Shown piece by piece: positions 1-6,698 of a stretch of DNA of 13,796 bases. Where the stretch lies: the NCBI GenBank assembly GCA_934526185.1, contig CAKTAA010000058.1:1-13796 (forward strand), written 5' to 3'. Under the pieces are notes generated by a model. That model saw only the letters and a list, made by a program, of their open reading frames with translations. It ran no database searches and was not told the origin of the DNA. The DNA comes from an uncultured Eubacteriales bacterium. GTDB taxonomy: Bacteria; Bacillota; Clostridia; Oscillospirales; CAG-272. The first letter of the stretch is position 1. The number at the start of each line of letters is the position of its first letter. The translations under genes were made by a program, and so were the position numbers.

Positions 1-89
1 CCGCAAGCTACTCCCTTTTATCAGCTAAAGAGGCGAAACTGCGGTGTATAGCATTCTACAGTTTTATTATAATAAAACTGTAGACCATG
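1..89 (-). ncRNA. candidate small structured RNA, single-copy relative of the 94-bp array; 3' end lies outside the window
   Basis: Seen: just downstream of a strong minus-strand promoter (93-121) comes CATGG (89-85), a 31-nt stretch (84-54), and the 19-nt block 53-35 that matches the array block 11440-11458 at 17 of 19 positions. The array has the same order and the same 31-nt spacing. The spacer holds a perfect inverted repeat (55-84). ATGGT can pair with GCTAT below it (two G-U pairs), where the array pairs ATGGC with GCCAT, so the lower stem survives sequence change. A second hairpin can close with CCGCA against TGCGG (44-40 and 5-1). No ORF of note is present. Inferred: a transcribed structured RNA starting near 87. 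It runs off the window edge, so length and terminator are unknown. I cannot name the family. Confidence 0.45.
55..84. repeat. perfect 30-bp inverted repeat (15 + 15)
   Basis: The arms are TCTACAGTTTTATTA and its exact reverse complement, with no spacer. As RNA this gives about 13 base pairs with a 4-nt loop. It is not followed by a T run on either strand, so it is a poor intrinsic terminator. It fills the variable hairpin slot of the candidate small RNA at 1-89. Confidence 0.7.
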
Positions 90-92
90 AAT

Positions 93-121
93 ATTATACC
101 ATACTCACCACATTTTGGCAA
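93..121 (-). promoter_or_regulatory. sigma-A promoter with extended -10, driving the candidate small RNA
   Basis: On the minus strand: -35 TTGCCA (121-116), 17-nt spacer, -10 TATAAT (98-93), with a TGG extension directly before the -10. Both hexamers and the spacer length are identical to the array promoter at 11372-11400. It lies between the alkD-like stop codon and the RNA, so it cannot serve a protein gene inside this window. Confidence 0.65.
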
Positions 122-156
122 TAGTTTTTATGAATATAAATCATATTATGAATTTA

Positions 157-873
157 TCAAAACTCGCCTTTCGCTCCTTTGCATTTTAATTGTCTCAAAT
201 ACGCCTTTTGCTTATTCGTAATTCGGTTGCTCTCAAGCGCCTTTTGTATGGTTTTGTTGTGTGTCCATGGTTCCAGACAGCAGCGCTCAATATACGGCAG
301 CGCTGCGTTATACTGCTTTGCCAACGCCGTGGCGAAATACCAAGCTATCATCATTTTAACATAATATTCTTCTGACATTATAGATGCAACGCTGTTCAGA
401 TATTCCGGTTTAAAAGCATCGTCCAAATAGAAGCGCAGCAGCATGCCGATACCAAACCGAACAGTATATGTATGCTCAGAGTTAAGCCATGCTGCGATCC
501 TATCGGCCAGCTCCGGCAAATGTTTTCTAAAAATTTTCGGTGACATCATGTCACAAGTAGCCCAATTATCTATGTATGGTAAGAATGCTTCGACAGCGGC
601 AACGGCCTGAGAATACTCCCGTATGCCTTCAATCAGAAAAGCATGCAGATTGTTTTCCTCATAATAGATATGCGGCAGATGGTTAAGGAAGAATGAACAA
701 TCTTCTGTTTCAGACAGCTTTTTTGCGTAGCTCCTTAATTGCGGCGTTCGGACGCCAAGGACAGTTTCCGGTTTTACCGTAGGCATTAGTCCGCACTGAA
801 ATTCGCGGTATTTCAAATCCTGCATTTCAATCAGATGCGACCTAATTTTTTCGATGATATCTTTTTCGGCCAT
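157..873 (-). CDS. AlkD-like DNA alkylation repair protein (DNA glycosylase, HEAT-like repeats)
   Basis: A 238-aa protein of the AlkC/AlkD family, which in characterised members excises alkylated bases from DNA using a HEAT-repeat scaffold. Visible signatures are VLGVRTPQLR (about 38-47), DNWATCD (102-108), RFGIGMLL (139-146), the helix YYVKMMIAWYFATALAKQY (170-188) and SNRIT (215-219). W104 and D108 have the W-x3-D spacing of the known AlkD pair W109/D113 (Bacillus cereus), and W179 is the likely match of W187, so it looks active. Length is normal for the family. The start ATG has GGAACGGAG upstream. The gene begins 50 nt after the end of the PIG-L reading frame on the same strand with no terminator between, so the two may be co-transcribed. 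Substrate range cannot be read from sequence. Confidence 0.9.
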   Translation of the reverse strand: MAEKDIIEKIRSHLIEMQDLKYREFQCGLMPTVKPETVLGVRTPQLRSYAKKLSETEDCSFFLNHLPHIYYEENNLHAFLIEGIREYSQAVAAVEAFLPYIDNWATCDMMSPKIFRKHLPELADRIAAWLNSEHTYTVRFGIGMLLRFYLDDAFKPEYLNSVASIMSEEYYVKMMIAWYFATALAKQYNAALPYIERCCLEPWTHNKTIQKALESNRITNKQKAYLRQLKCKGAKGEF

Positions 874-923
874 TTATACACTCCGTTCCTAGCTGTTATT
901 ATTCGGATAGAACCGATTCTTCT

Positions 924-1355
924 TCATTTTCTTTTCTGAGAGCCGTCCGAACGGTCAAATTTTCTGCTCTGTTTCAGCTTGGCAACCAACACAGCCGAAA
1001 GCAGAATCAGTAGGACAGCCCCGGGAACAGCGGCTGCCAAAATGACTTTCGTCGTTTTTTCCTTGCCTTGTTCCGAAAATGCCTGTGCGGATTCTCTATG
1101 CAGTTCTGTCACCGGTTTCTTCTCCGTTTCAATTTCTACAGTCGCAGGTATCTGGGTTACTGGTTCTGTATACGCCTCCGATTCCTTTTGTGTGTATGTT
1201 TCAATATTTTCAAAAAAATCGCCGCCCCCTTGATCGTACCCCACCGAGGTCTGGTACAATCCGTACAGGCAAGGCGAATATACGCTGATTTGAGCGGCAG
1301 TCAGAACCGGACTGCTCTGTGTTCCGTTCAGCCACTTATTAAACCACGTCCAATG
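924..1355 (-). pseudogene. C-terminal stalk and membrane anchor of the PIG-L protein, cut off by an in-frame TAG
   Basis: Directly after the TAG at 1358-1356 the same frame stays open for 143 codons. It starts HWTWFNKW, continues through YSPCLYGLYQTSVGYDQGG, a Thr/Glu/Lys-rich stalk, and a hydrophobic stretch (VILAAAVPGAVLLILLSAVL) followed by basic residues, and ends in TGA. This is the layout of a C-terminal membrane anchor with a short cytoplasmic tail. The sequence immediately after the stop reads as a natural continuation of HHKS, so this is the displaced end of the upstream gene. An independent start could only be the weak TTG at 1259, which gives 111 aa, and I see no ribosome binding site there. 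It is either lost (nonsense mutation, sequencing error) or made by stop readthrough. Confidence 0.7.
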
Positions 1356-2438
1356 CTACGATTTATGATGTGAGAATCCCTCCTGCGTCATCTGAAATGC
1401 TGTTTTTCCGCCGAATTTTTCAAGCGGCACATCCCAATTCATGACAATTGCATTTTCGGGATACAGATGCAGATAGGTTTTCAGCGGCCCCCATGCTCCA
1501 TACATTTGAGCGCTTTCCGGATAGATATTGATATCATTGCACACAAGCAGCGCGTCTCTGAGCGCCGATGTGCAAAGTATATGTGTCCCATGGCCGTATT
1601 CGCCGTTTATATCATGAGAGACAACAACCAGCGGTTGAAACCGGCGCAGATTTTCGGTAATATATTCGACAAAATCCGTATACGTATATCCATATTCTCC
1701 ATATAACACCAGCGCCTCCTCCAAGGATTCTGAATATAGATCAGGAAAATCCGGTATCACTGGATAGTTTCTTACGCCAACCGTCCAAAGACCTTCCAAT
1801 AACTCATGAGGTCTGTCGTGCGTATTATAAAAATGGCTGTTCAGATAAACCACTTGAACCTTATATCCTCGTTCACCGGCGTAATACGGCAAAACACCCG
1901 CAAAAAAAAGCTGTTCATCATCCGAATGCGAGGAAAGCAGAAGCAGATCAGCGCGCTCACACGGCGGACTCCATTTTTGTACCCATTCGGGCACCTCTCC
2001 TTCAGAAAATACATAAATTTCGTCAATAGAGATACCAGTCGGAAAATCCAAGCGTACTTCTTTCAATGTCCGTCCGAAAATATCGGCCATGTCAATATAT
2101 TCATGGAGGAAACCATTCTGTCCGCAGGTAAACGTTGCTCCGGTTTCCATATCCGTTATTTGCCATACCGTTGGAATCCGGTCAAAGATCAAATACAGCG
2201 AACCGATGTCTGTGCCGCACACTATTGCAACTGTTCCATCTGACACCGTTGCTGTATATGTCCTGTCATCGCCGTCAGTAAGCAGAACAGGTGTATAAAA
2301 GCCATTCGTGGTTATTTGTGAAAGTTCGGTTATATTTTCCGCTGTCATCTCCACGTCAGAAGCCGCCGCCGATAAGTACAGCAAAAGAAACAGTACGGGT
2401 ATTATAATGATTTTCAAAGCCATTTGACTATACCTCAT
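1356..2438 (-). CDS. secreted PIG-L / LmbE-type zinc deacetylase, truncated by an in-frame TAG
   Basis: A 360-aa product. Residues 1-27 form a signal peptide (charged start, then IIIIPVLFLLLYL, likely cut after the AAA before SDVEM). Residues about 28-150 look like a beta-rich accessory domain. From about 162 comes the PIG-L fold: DLLLLSSHSDDEQLFFAG (164-181) carries the His-x-Asp-Asp-Glu zinc and catalytic motif, and HGTH (283-286) supplies the second histidine pair. Known family members remove acetyl groups from N-acetylglucosamine-type sugars; the substrate here is unknown. The start ATG has AGAAAGGAAA about 6 nt upstream. The frame ends in TAG (1358-1356), but homologous-looking sequence goes on in frame to 924, so the intact gene would encode about 504 aa anchored at the cell surface. 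As written, the product keeps its catalytic motifs but would be released. Confidence 0.82.
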   Translation of the reverse strand: MRYSQMALKIIIIPVLFLLLYLSAAASDVEMTAENITELSQITTNGFYTPVLLTDGDDRTYTATVSDGTVAIVCGTDIGSLYLIFDRIPTVWQITDMETGATFTCGQNGFLHEYIDMADIFGRTLKEVRLDFPTGISIDEIYVFSEGEVPEWVQKWSPPCERADLLLLSSHSDDEQLFFAGVLPYYAGERGYKVQVVYLNSHFYNTHDRPHELLEGLWTVGVRNYPVIPDFPDLYSESLEEALVLYGEYGYTYTDFVEYITENLRRFQPLVVVSHDINGEYGHGTHILCTSALRDALLVCNDINIYPESAQMYGAWGPLKTYLHLYPENAIVMNWDVPLEKFGGKTAFQMTQEGFSHHKS

Positions 2439-2545
2439 AACAATTTCCTTTCTGATTTATGATATCTGTCAATTACAACTTCCACATTACCGTTTCCGGC
2501 AGATCTGCGGGTGGCGGCAGCATGCGCTTTTGCTCATATAATTAT

Positions 2546-2574
2546 ATTTTATCACGTTCACACGAAAAAAACAA
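2546..2574 (-). promoter_or_regulatory. possible sigma-A promoter for the PIG-L gene
   Basis: On the minus strand: TTGTTT (2574-2569), 17-nt spacer, TAAAAT (2551-2546), about 100 nt ahead of the start codon. Four of six and five of six consensus bases. The rest of the 295-bp spacer 2439-2733 holds the tsf terminator and nothing else I can support. Confidence 0.4.
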
Positions 2575-2638
2575 GAGCGCAAATTCTTTTCATAATTCTG
2601 TTCTTCACTATATACAATGTATGATTTATGCTGACCGA

Positions 2639-2676
2639 AAAAATACCGAAACACAATCTTGTGTTTCGGTATTTTT
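2639..2676 (-). terminator. intrinsic terminator after tsf
   Basis: A perfect 18-bp inverted repeat (core ACCGAAACACAA) with a 2-nt spacer, flanked by A runs on one side and T runs on the other, so it can act on both strands. It lies 58 nt after the tsf stop codon, which makes ending the rpsB-tsf transcript its most likely job. Confidence 0.85.
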
Positions 2677-2733
2677 ATTTGTTACTAAATCGAAATGCTT
2701 CTAAAACAATGATTCAATTGTAAATATTCCTAA

Positions 2734-3660
2734 TTACTTTTGAATCATTTTTGCAATTTCATCGCCAAAGTTTTCTTCTCTCTTCTGCAGACCTTCACCC
2801 TTTTCATATCTGACAAAGCTTGTCACCTTGATGGAACCGCCAAATTCTTTTGCCGTAGCTTCCACATACTGGCCAACCTTTAAAGAATCATCTTTAACAT
2901 ATCCCTGTTCCATCAGGCAATTCTGTTCATAAAACTTTCCGATTCTGCCGTTTACCATCTTTTCAATAATTTGTTCCGGTTTTTTACTGTTGGACGGATC
3001 GTTTTTGATCTGCGTCATCAGAATTTGCTTTTCCTCTTCAATTACCGCTGCGGGTACAGATTCTTTGTTCAGATACTGTACGGGAAGCGCAGCAACCTGC
3101 AATGCGATATTTTTGGAGAACTCAGCAAAACCGGGATTCGTTTTTGCGTTATCATCTGCGTCAAAAGTTACAATAACGCCGATGGATCCCTTACCGTGAA
3201 TATATGAGCTGAGGACTCCTTCGATGATTTCAAAGCGGCGAACGCTCATATTCTCACCGATTGTAAAAATCATATCCTTCATTTTTGCTTCAACCGTCAT
3301 ATCGCTATCAGCATATTTGCTGGCCATCAAGGCGGCAACGTCAGCAGGACGATTCTTGAGAATCGTTTCCAGCAGCGTTTTCACAAAATCCTTAAAGGTA
3401 TCATTCTTTGCAACAAAGTCCGTCTCGCTGTTGACCTCAATAATAGCAGCCGCATCATTTTCAACTAAAATATCTACGACACCTTCCGCTGCAATACGAT
3501 CGGCCTTTTTTGCTGCTACCGCCAGTCCTCTTTCCCGAAGAACCTTAACCGCTTCATCCATATTTCCGTCAGCTTCAACAAGAGCCTTTTTGCACTCCAT
3601 CATGCCGCAGCCGGTTTTTGCGCGGAGAGCCGCGACATCTTTTGCCGAAATACTAGCCAT
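2734..3660 (-). CDS. tsf: translation elongation factor Ts
   Basis: A 308-aa EF-Ts, the guanine nucleotide exchange factor that regenerates EF-Tu-GTP in the cytosol. The N-terminal UBA-like domain (1-55) has LRAKTGCGMMECKKAL (12-27). The conserved core TDFVAKND (80-87) is the segment that intrudes near the EF-Tu nucleotide site. The rest is the dimerisation-type core with the usual Firmicutes length. The start ATG follows AGGAAGGG with about 10 nt spacing. It lies 122 bp downstream of rpsB in the usual order, with no clear promoter between, so the two genes are probably one operon. The stop is TAA, followed by a strong terminator. pyrH and frr, common next genes in this cluster, are absent. 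Confidence 0.98.
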   Translation of the reverse strand: MASISAKDVAALRAKTGCGMMECKKALVEADGNMDEAVKVLRERGLAVAAKKADRIAAEGVVDILVENDAAAIIEVNSETDFVAKNDTFKDFVKTLLETILKNRPADVAALMASKYADSDMTVEAKMKDMIFTIGENMSVRRFEIIEGVLSSYIHGKGSIGVIVTFDADDNAKTNPGFAEFSKNIALQVAALPVQYLNKESVPAAVIEEEKQILMTQIKNDPSNSKKPEQIIEKMVNGRIGKFYEQNCLMEQGYVKDDSLKVGQYVEATAKEFGGSIKVTSFVRYEKGEGLQKREENFGDEIAKMIQK

Positions 3661-3782
3661 ATTCTATTTTCCCTTCCTGTTTTTGAACAGCCGCAAACAG
3701 GAACAATCCTTTCTTGAATTTCTTTAAAGAAGATACGTCTTACATATCTCCGCTTTCTTGTCTTCCGTTCAATCTTGGACTT

Positions 3783-4535
3783 TTATTCAGCAGCAGCCGC
3801 CTCTGCAGGAGCCTCCGCTCCTTCTGCAGTTTCAGCCGTCTCCTCCATCTGTTCTCCCTGACGGCCCTCGATCACAGCATCAGCCAACACAGAGGAAATC
3901 AATTTAATTGCACGAATAGCATCATCATTTCCGGGAATGATATAGTCTGCGTCATCTGGATCGCAGTTGGTATCAACAATAGCAATAACCGGGATTCCCA
4001 GTTTCTTTGCTTCTGCAACAGCGTTTTTCTCTTTCTTGGGGTCCACAATAAAAATGGCGGACGGCAATGTGCTCATTGTTTTAATACCGCCGAGATTTTT
4101 CTGCAAATCGTTGATTTCTTTCACCAGCGCAGCGGCCTCTTTTTTAGGCAGCAGATCAAATGTGCCGTCATCGCGCATCTTCTCGAGATTGTTCAGACGG
4201 GCAATGGACTTTTTGATGGTCTGGAAATTGGTCATCATGCCGCCCGGCCATCTTACATTTACAAAATACATACCGCAGCGCTGCGCTTCCTCGCGGATGG
4301 CATCCGCAGCCTGCTTTTTTGTACCTACAAAAAGCAGTGTGCCGCCCTCTGCGGCCATATCCCGTACAAACATGTAAGCTTCTTCAAATTTCTTAACAGT
4401 TTTCTGTAGGTCAATGATATAAATACCATTACGCTCTGTAAAAATATACTCTGCCATCTTTGGGTTCCACCTTCTTGTGTGGTGGCCGAAATGAACGCCT
4501 GCTTCAAGCAATTGTTTAATGGATATTATTGACAT
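3783..4535 (-). CDS. rpsB: 30S ribosomal protein S2
   Basis: A 250-aa uS2, a late-assembling protein of the small ribosomal subunit. Diagnostic stretches are LLEAGVHFGHHTRRWNPKM (9-27), YIIDLQKT (39-46), LFVGTKKQA (68-76) and VRWPGGMMTNF (95-105). The usual Ala/Glu-rich tail closes the protein. The start ATG has a near-perfect AGGAGG 8 nt upstream. The gene has its own strong promoter at 4666-4694 and a leader of roughly 120 nt with inverted repeats. It is followed by tsf. S2 is known to regulate its own operon in some bacteria, so a leader with structure is plausible, but the mechanism here is not established. Confidence 0.98.
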   Translation of the reverse strand: MSIISIKQLLEAGVHFGHHTRRWNPKMAEYIFTERNGIYIIDLQKTVKKFEEAYMFVRDMAAEGGTLLFVGTKKQAADAIREEAQRCGMYFVNVRWPGGMMTNFQTIKKSIARLNNLEKMRDDGTFDLLPKKEAAALVKEINDLQKNLGGIKTMSTLPSAIFIVDPKKEKNAVAEAKKLGIPVIAIVDTNCDPDDADYIIPGNDDAIRAIKLISSVLADAVIEGRQGEQMEETAETAEGAEAPAEAAAAE

Positions 4536-4564
4536 ATAACATGTCCTCCTTTTGGTTGTTCCAC

Positions 4565-4624
4565 CATAGCGTTCACCAGTGCGAAAACCGGTTTTCCGGC
4601 ACCCTCCGCAACTACTCCGCTATG
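4565..4624 (-). promoter_or_regulatory. structured 5' leader of rpsB (candidate autoregulatory element)
   Basis: Within the untranslated leader, CATAGCG (minus strand 4624-4618) is the exact complement of CGCTATG (4571-4565), closing a domain of 60 nt. Inside are further self-complementary pieces: CCGG/CCGG around AAAA (4599-4588), an overlapping 14-bp palindrome (4583-4596) and GTGC/GCAC (4602-4599 with 4582-4579). These alternatives exclude each other. The domain ends about 30 nt before the rpsB start codon. A role in S2 feedback is inferred; I do not match it to a known leader family. Confidence 0.35.
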
Positions 4625-4637
4625 TGTGTAATATTTT

Positions 4638-4657
4638 ATGCAATTTATAAATTGCAT
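4638..4657. repeat. perfect 20-bp palindrome at the rpsB transcription start
   Basis: ATGCAATTTATAAATTGCAT reads the same on both strands. It begins 8 nt downstream of the rpsB -10 box, so it covers about +2 to +21 of the transcript. It could be an operator or a 5'-end hairpin that stabilises the mRNA. Confidence 0.6.
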
Positions 4658-4665
4658 TCTGGTGT

Positions 4666-4694
4666 ATTATACCATAAAAACACAATAAGTGCAA
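4666..4694 (-). promoter_or_regulatory. sigma-A promoter of rpsB-tsf
   Basis: On the minus strand: -35 TTGCAC (4694-4689), 17-nt spacer, TGG extension and -10 TATAAT (4671-4666). This is a near-consensus extended -10 promoter, as expected for a ribosomal protein operon. Expected start near 4659, about 124 nt before the rpsB start codon. Confidence 0.8.
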
Positions 4695-4710
4695 CCGTGT
4701 TGCACTTATT
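4684..4710 (-). terminator. 11-bp inverted repeat overlapping the rpsB -35 box; likely terminator of the ylmC-like gene
   Basis: The arms AATAAGTGCAA and TTGCACTTATT pair perfectly around 5 nt. On the minus strand the hairpin is followed by GTGTTTTTA, a slightly displaced T run; on the plus strand by CACATTTTTTTT. It lies 113 nt after the upstream gene's stop codon. One arm contains the complete -35 hexamer of the rpsB promoter, so it might also serve as an operator. Confidence 0.5.
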
Positions 4711-4822
4711 CACATTTTTTTTACATTTATGAAAATAACTCAGATAAGAAAGCTCAGTACCTTCTCCCTATTGGCAAATGCGGCGCAGTCATTTTGTACT
4801 CATTATAACAACGGCAGGGCCT

Positions 4823-5131
4823 TCAAAAGAATCCTCTCTTTTTTTTCTCCCGTTCACTTTCTCCCCTGCCGCAAACTCGACACTCTTCAATATTGATGTT
4901 GACCAAAATAACATCGTCACCGATTCTCTCAATCCGATCCCATGGGACCATGACTTCCTCTCCTTTTCCGATAGAAAAGCATTTGCCGTCATCCATGAAT
5001 ACAACAAGCGATACCACACGCCCGCAGCTCACATCAATTTCGACGTCATCAACAAAGCCCAGACGTCTTCCATCACAAATATTGATAACCTCTTTGTCCC
5101 GAAGCTTTTTAATACATACACAGCAGCTCAT
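4823..5131 (-). CDS. YlmC/YmxH-family PRC-barrel protein
   Basis: A 102-aa small protein. KEVINICDGRRLGFVDDVEIDV (13-34) is the signature of the YlmC/YmxH family, a PRC-barrel-like group annotated as sporulation-related in Bacillota whose molecular role is unclear. The barrel runs to about residue 85 (IGDDVILVNI). It carries extra material at both ends: a Cys-rich start (MSCCVC) and a basic tail (GESEREKKKRGFF), making it longer than the usual 80-90 aa. The start ATG follows GGGAGG with a short gap of about 3 nt. It stands alone: the dapL terminator lies upstream and a hairpin downstream. Confidence 0.85.
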   Translation of the reverse strand: MSCCVCIKKLRDKEVINICDGRRLGFVDDVEIDVSCGRVVSLVVFMDDGKCFSIGKGEEVMVPWDRIERIGDDVILVNINIEECRVCGRGESEREKKKRGFF

Positions 5132-5330
5132 ATTCCTCCCGTCAGGATTTTTCCCGACTAACCTTTCCAGTTCTTAATTTCCCAAAGGGCACAACACCGT
5201 CTGATTCTCTTTACTACATTATATATGCCAATCAAATAAACGTTATAACTTTAAATCCGAACCTGTTTACCGTTTTTACATAATATTCTCTATTCGACGG
5301 TCATTATATTTCCTCGATGCTATAATAAAA
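5132..5330 (-). other. spacer upstream of the ylmC-like gene, weak promoter candidate only
   Basis: A -10-like TATAAT (5223-5218) sits in a CATATATAAT context about 85 nt ahead of the start codon. No good sigma-A -35 lies 17 nt upstream (ATAACG). The CATATA-type box could suit a sporulation sigma factor, but the match is loose and AT-rich. Nothing else is supportable here. Confidence 0.25.
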
Positions 5331-5355
5331 ACGCGCAAAAGATGCTTTTGCGCGT
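5331..5355 (-). terminator. intrinsic terminator after dapL
   Basis: A perfect 10-bp GC-rich stem (ACGCGCAAAA with TTTTGCGCGT) and 5-nt loop. On the minus strand it is followed by TTTTATTATA. It lies about 76 nt downstream of the dapL stop codon and ends the dapF-dapL transcript. Confidence 0.85.
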
Positions 5356-5431
5356 AAATTTTCCATAAAGAAGAGTGTCTCCGTGTGAATTTGAATCCAC
5401 AGCAGATTCGATACCGTTCAGGTCAGAATGA

Positions 5432-6622
5432 TCAGGAATATAGTTTTTGTATTCTTTGTGCGGCCTCAAAAGCGTTTTCGCGGCTGCCAAAAGATGTCAG
5501 TCGGAAATATCCCTCGCCCTGTTCGCCGAAACCGGCACCGGGTGTACCTACCACCTGAATTTCGGCAAGCAGCTTGTCAAAATACGTCCATGACGGCATT
5601 CCGCCCGGGCAGCGCATCCATACATACGGTGAATTTTTTCCGCCGATATATGAAATATTCGCTCCGTCAAGTGCCTGCATTAGAATTCTCGCATTTTCCT
5701 TATAATATTCAACCAGTTTTCTGGACTGTGCCTGCCCTTCCTCCGTAAAATGCGCCTCTGCTCCTTTCTGAACTATGTAGGAAACTCCGTTGAACTTGGT
5801 AGTTTGACGTCTCAGCCACATCTTATTTAATGACATCTCTCCGCAGCCCAACAATGCGTGCGGTACTACGGTATAACCGAGACGCGTTCCCGTAAAGCCG
5901 GCGGACTTGGATAAAGAACAGAACTCCACAGCGCATTGCTCCGCACCCTTTATCTCATAGATACTATGCGGGCAGTTTCTGTCAGAAATAAATGCTTCAT
6001 ATGCCGCGTCAAACAGGATAAGCGCATTTTGTTCCAAGGCAAACGATACCCACTCTGAAAGCTGCTCACGCGAATATACCGCTCCTGTCGGATTATTGGG
6101 TGAACACAGATAAACAATATCCACATTTTTATCCGTCAATTCACAAGGCATCGGCAGGCATCCGTTTTCCGATGTCGCTTTCATATATACAATTTTCCGT
6201 CCGTCCATAACATTTGTGTCAACATATACGGGATAGACAGGATCCGGAATCAGCACGACATTATCAGCAGAAAACAGATCAAGGATGTTCCCCAAATCGC
6301 TTTTCGCACCGTCGCTGATAAAAATTTCATCCGGCTGGAGTAGCACACCGTATCCCTCGTAATACTTCTGTATGGATTCCCGCAGAAATCCATACCCCTG
6401 CTCCGGACCGTATCCGCGGAAAGTCTCGGCTATCGACATCTCTTCGACAGCTCTGTGCATCGCCTCAATGACCACTGGCGTCAGCGGCTGTGTAACATCC
6501 CCAATTCCCAAGCTGATGATTTTCTGATCCGGATGCTCCGACCGGTATAAGGATACCTTCTGCGCAACCGTAGAAAAAAGATAACTGCTCTTGAGCTTCA
6601 AATAGTTTTCATTGAATTTCAT
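5432..6622 (-). CDS. dapL: LL-diaminopimelate aminotransferase
   Basis: A 396-aa fold-type I PLP enzyme that converts tetrahydrodipicolinate plus glutamate directly to LL-diaminopimelate, bypassing the acylated intermediates of lysine and peptidoglycan precursor synthesis. Evidence: LGIGDVTQPLTPVVIEAMH (38-56) and AETFRGYGPEQGYGFLR (65-81) are DapL-specific. The family PLP features are CSPNNPTG (173-180), FDAAYEAF (204-211) and the Schiff-base lysine K239 in SLSKSAGFTGTRLGY (236-250). Length fits the family, about 400 aa. GGGAG lies 10 nt before the start ATG. It follows dapF by 76 bp without an intervening terminator; the two enzymes catalyse consecutive steps (DapL product is the DapF substrate), supporting an operon. 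Confidence 0.97.
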   Translation of the reverse strand: MKFNENYLKLKSSYLFSTVAQKVSLYRSEHPDQKIISLGIGDVTQPLTPVVIEAMHRAVEEMSIAETFRGYGPEQGYGFLRESIQKYYEGYGVLLQPDEIFISDGAKSDLGNILDLFSADNVVLIPDPVYPVYVDTNVMDGRKIVYMKATSENGCLPMPCELTDKNVDIVYLCSPNNPTGAVYSREQLSEWVSFALEQNALILFDAAYEAFISDRNCPHSIYEIKGAEQCAVEFCSLSKSAGFTGTRLGYTVVPHALLGCGEMSLNKMWLRRQTTKFNGVSYIVQKGAEAHFTEEGQAQSRKLVEYYKENARILMQALDGANISYIGGKNSPYVWMRCPGGMPSWTYFDKLLAEIQVVGTPGAGFGEQGEGYFRLTSFGSRENAFEAAQRIQKLYS

Positions 6623-6698
6623 TAAAACCGCTCTCCCTCATTCATTATGTATATATCCGACTTTGCTTTCAGCGCCGCACAGCGAATTGCTGATTCGA

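Noticed and set aside
924..1259. Independent small membrane protein starting at TTG 1259
   Set aside because: The frame is open without a break from the PIG-L stop codon, the sequence continues that protein, and no ribosome binding site precedes the TTG.
924..2438. Genome-wide reassignment of TAG (glutamine or pyrrolysine)
   Set aside because: The RHH gene uses TAG as its terminal stop, with another TAG eight codons later, and no pyrrolysine gene or methylamine methyltransferase is present here.
3714..4409. 231-aa plus-strand ORF opposite rpsB
   Set aside because: It is antisense to a clearly conserved ribosomal protein gene and has no recognisable domain.
5365..5420. tRNA 3' half (T-arm-like GTGGATTCAAATTCAC on the minus strand)
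   Set aside because: The upstream part that would form D and anticodon arms is dapL coding sequence and no acceptor stem pairs with it.
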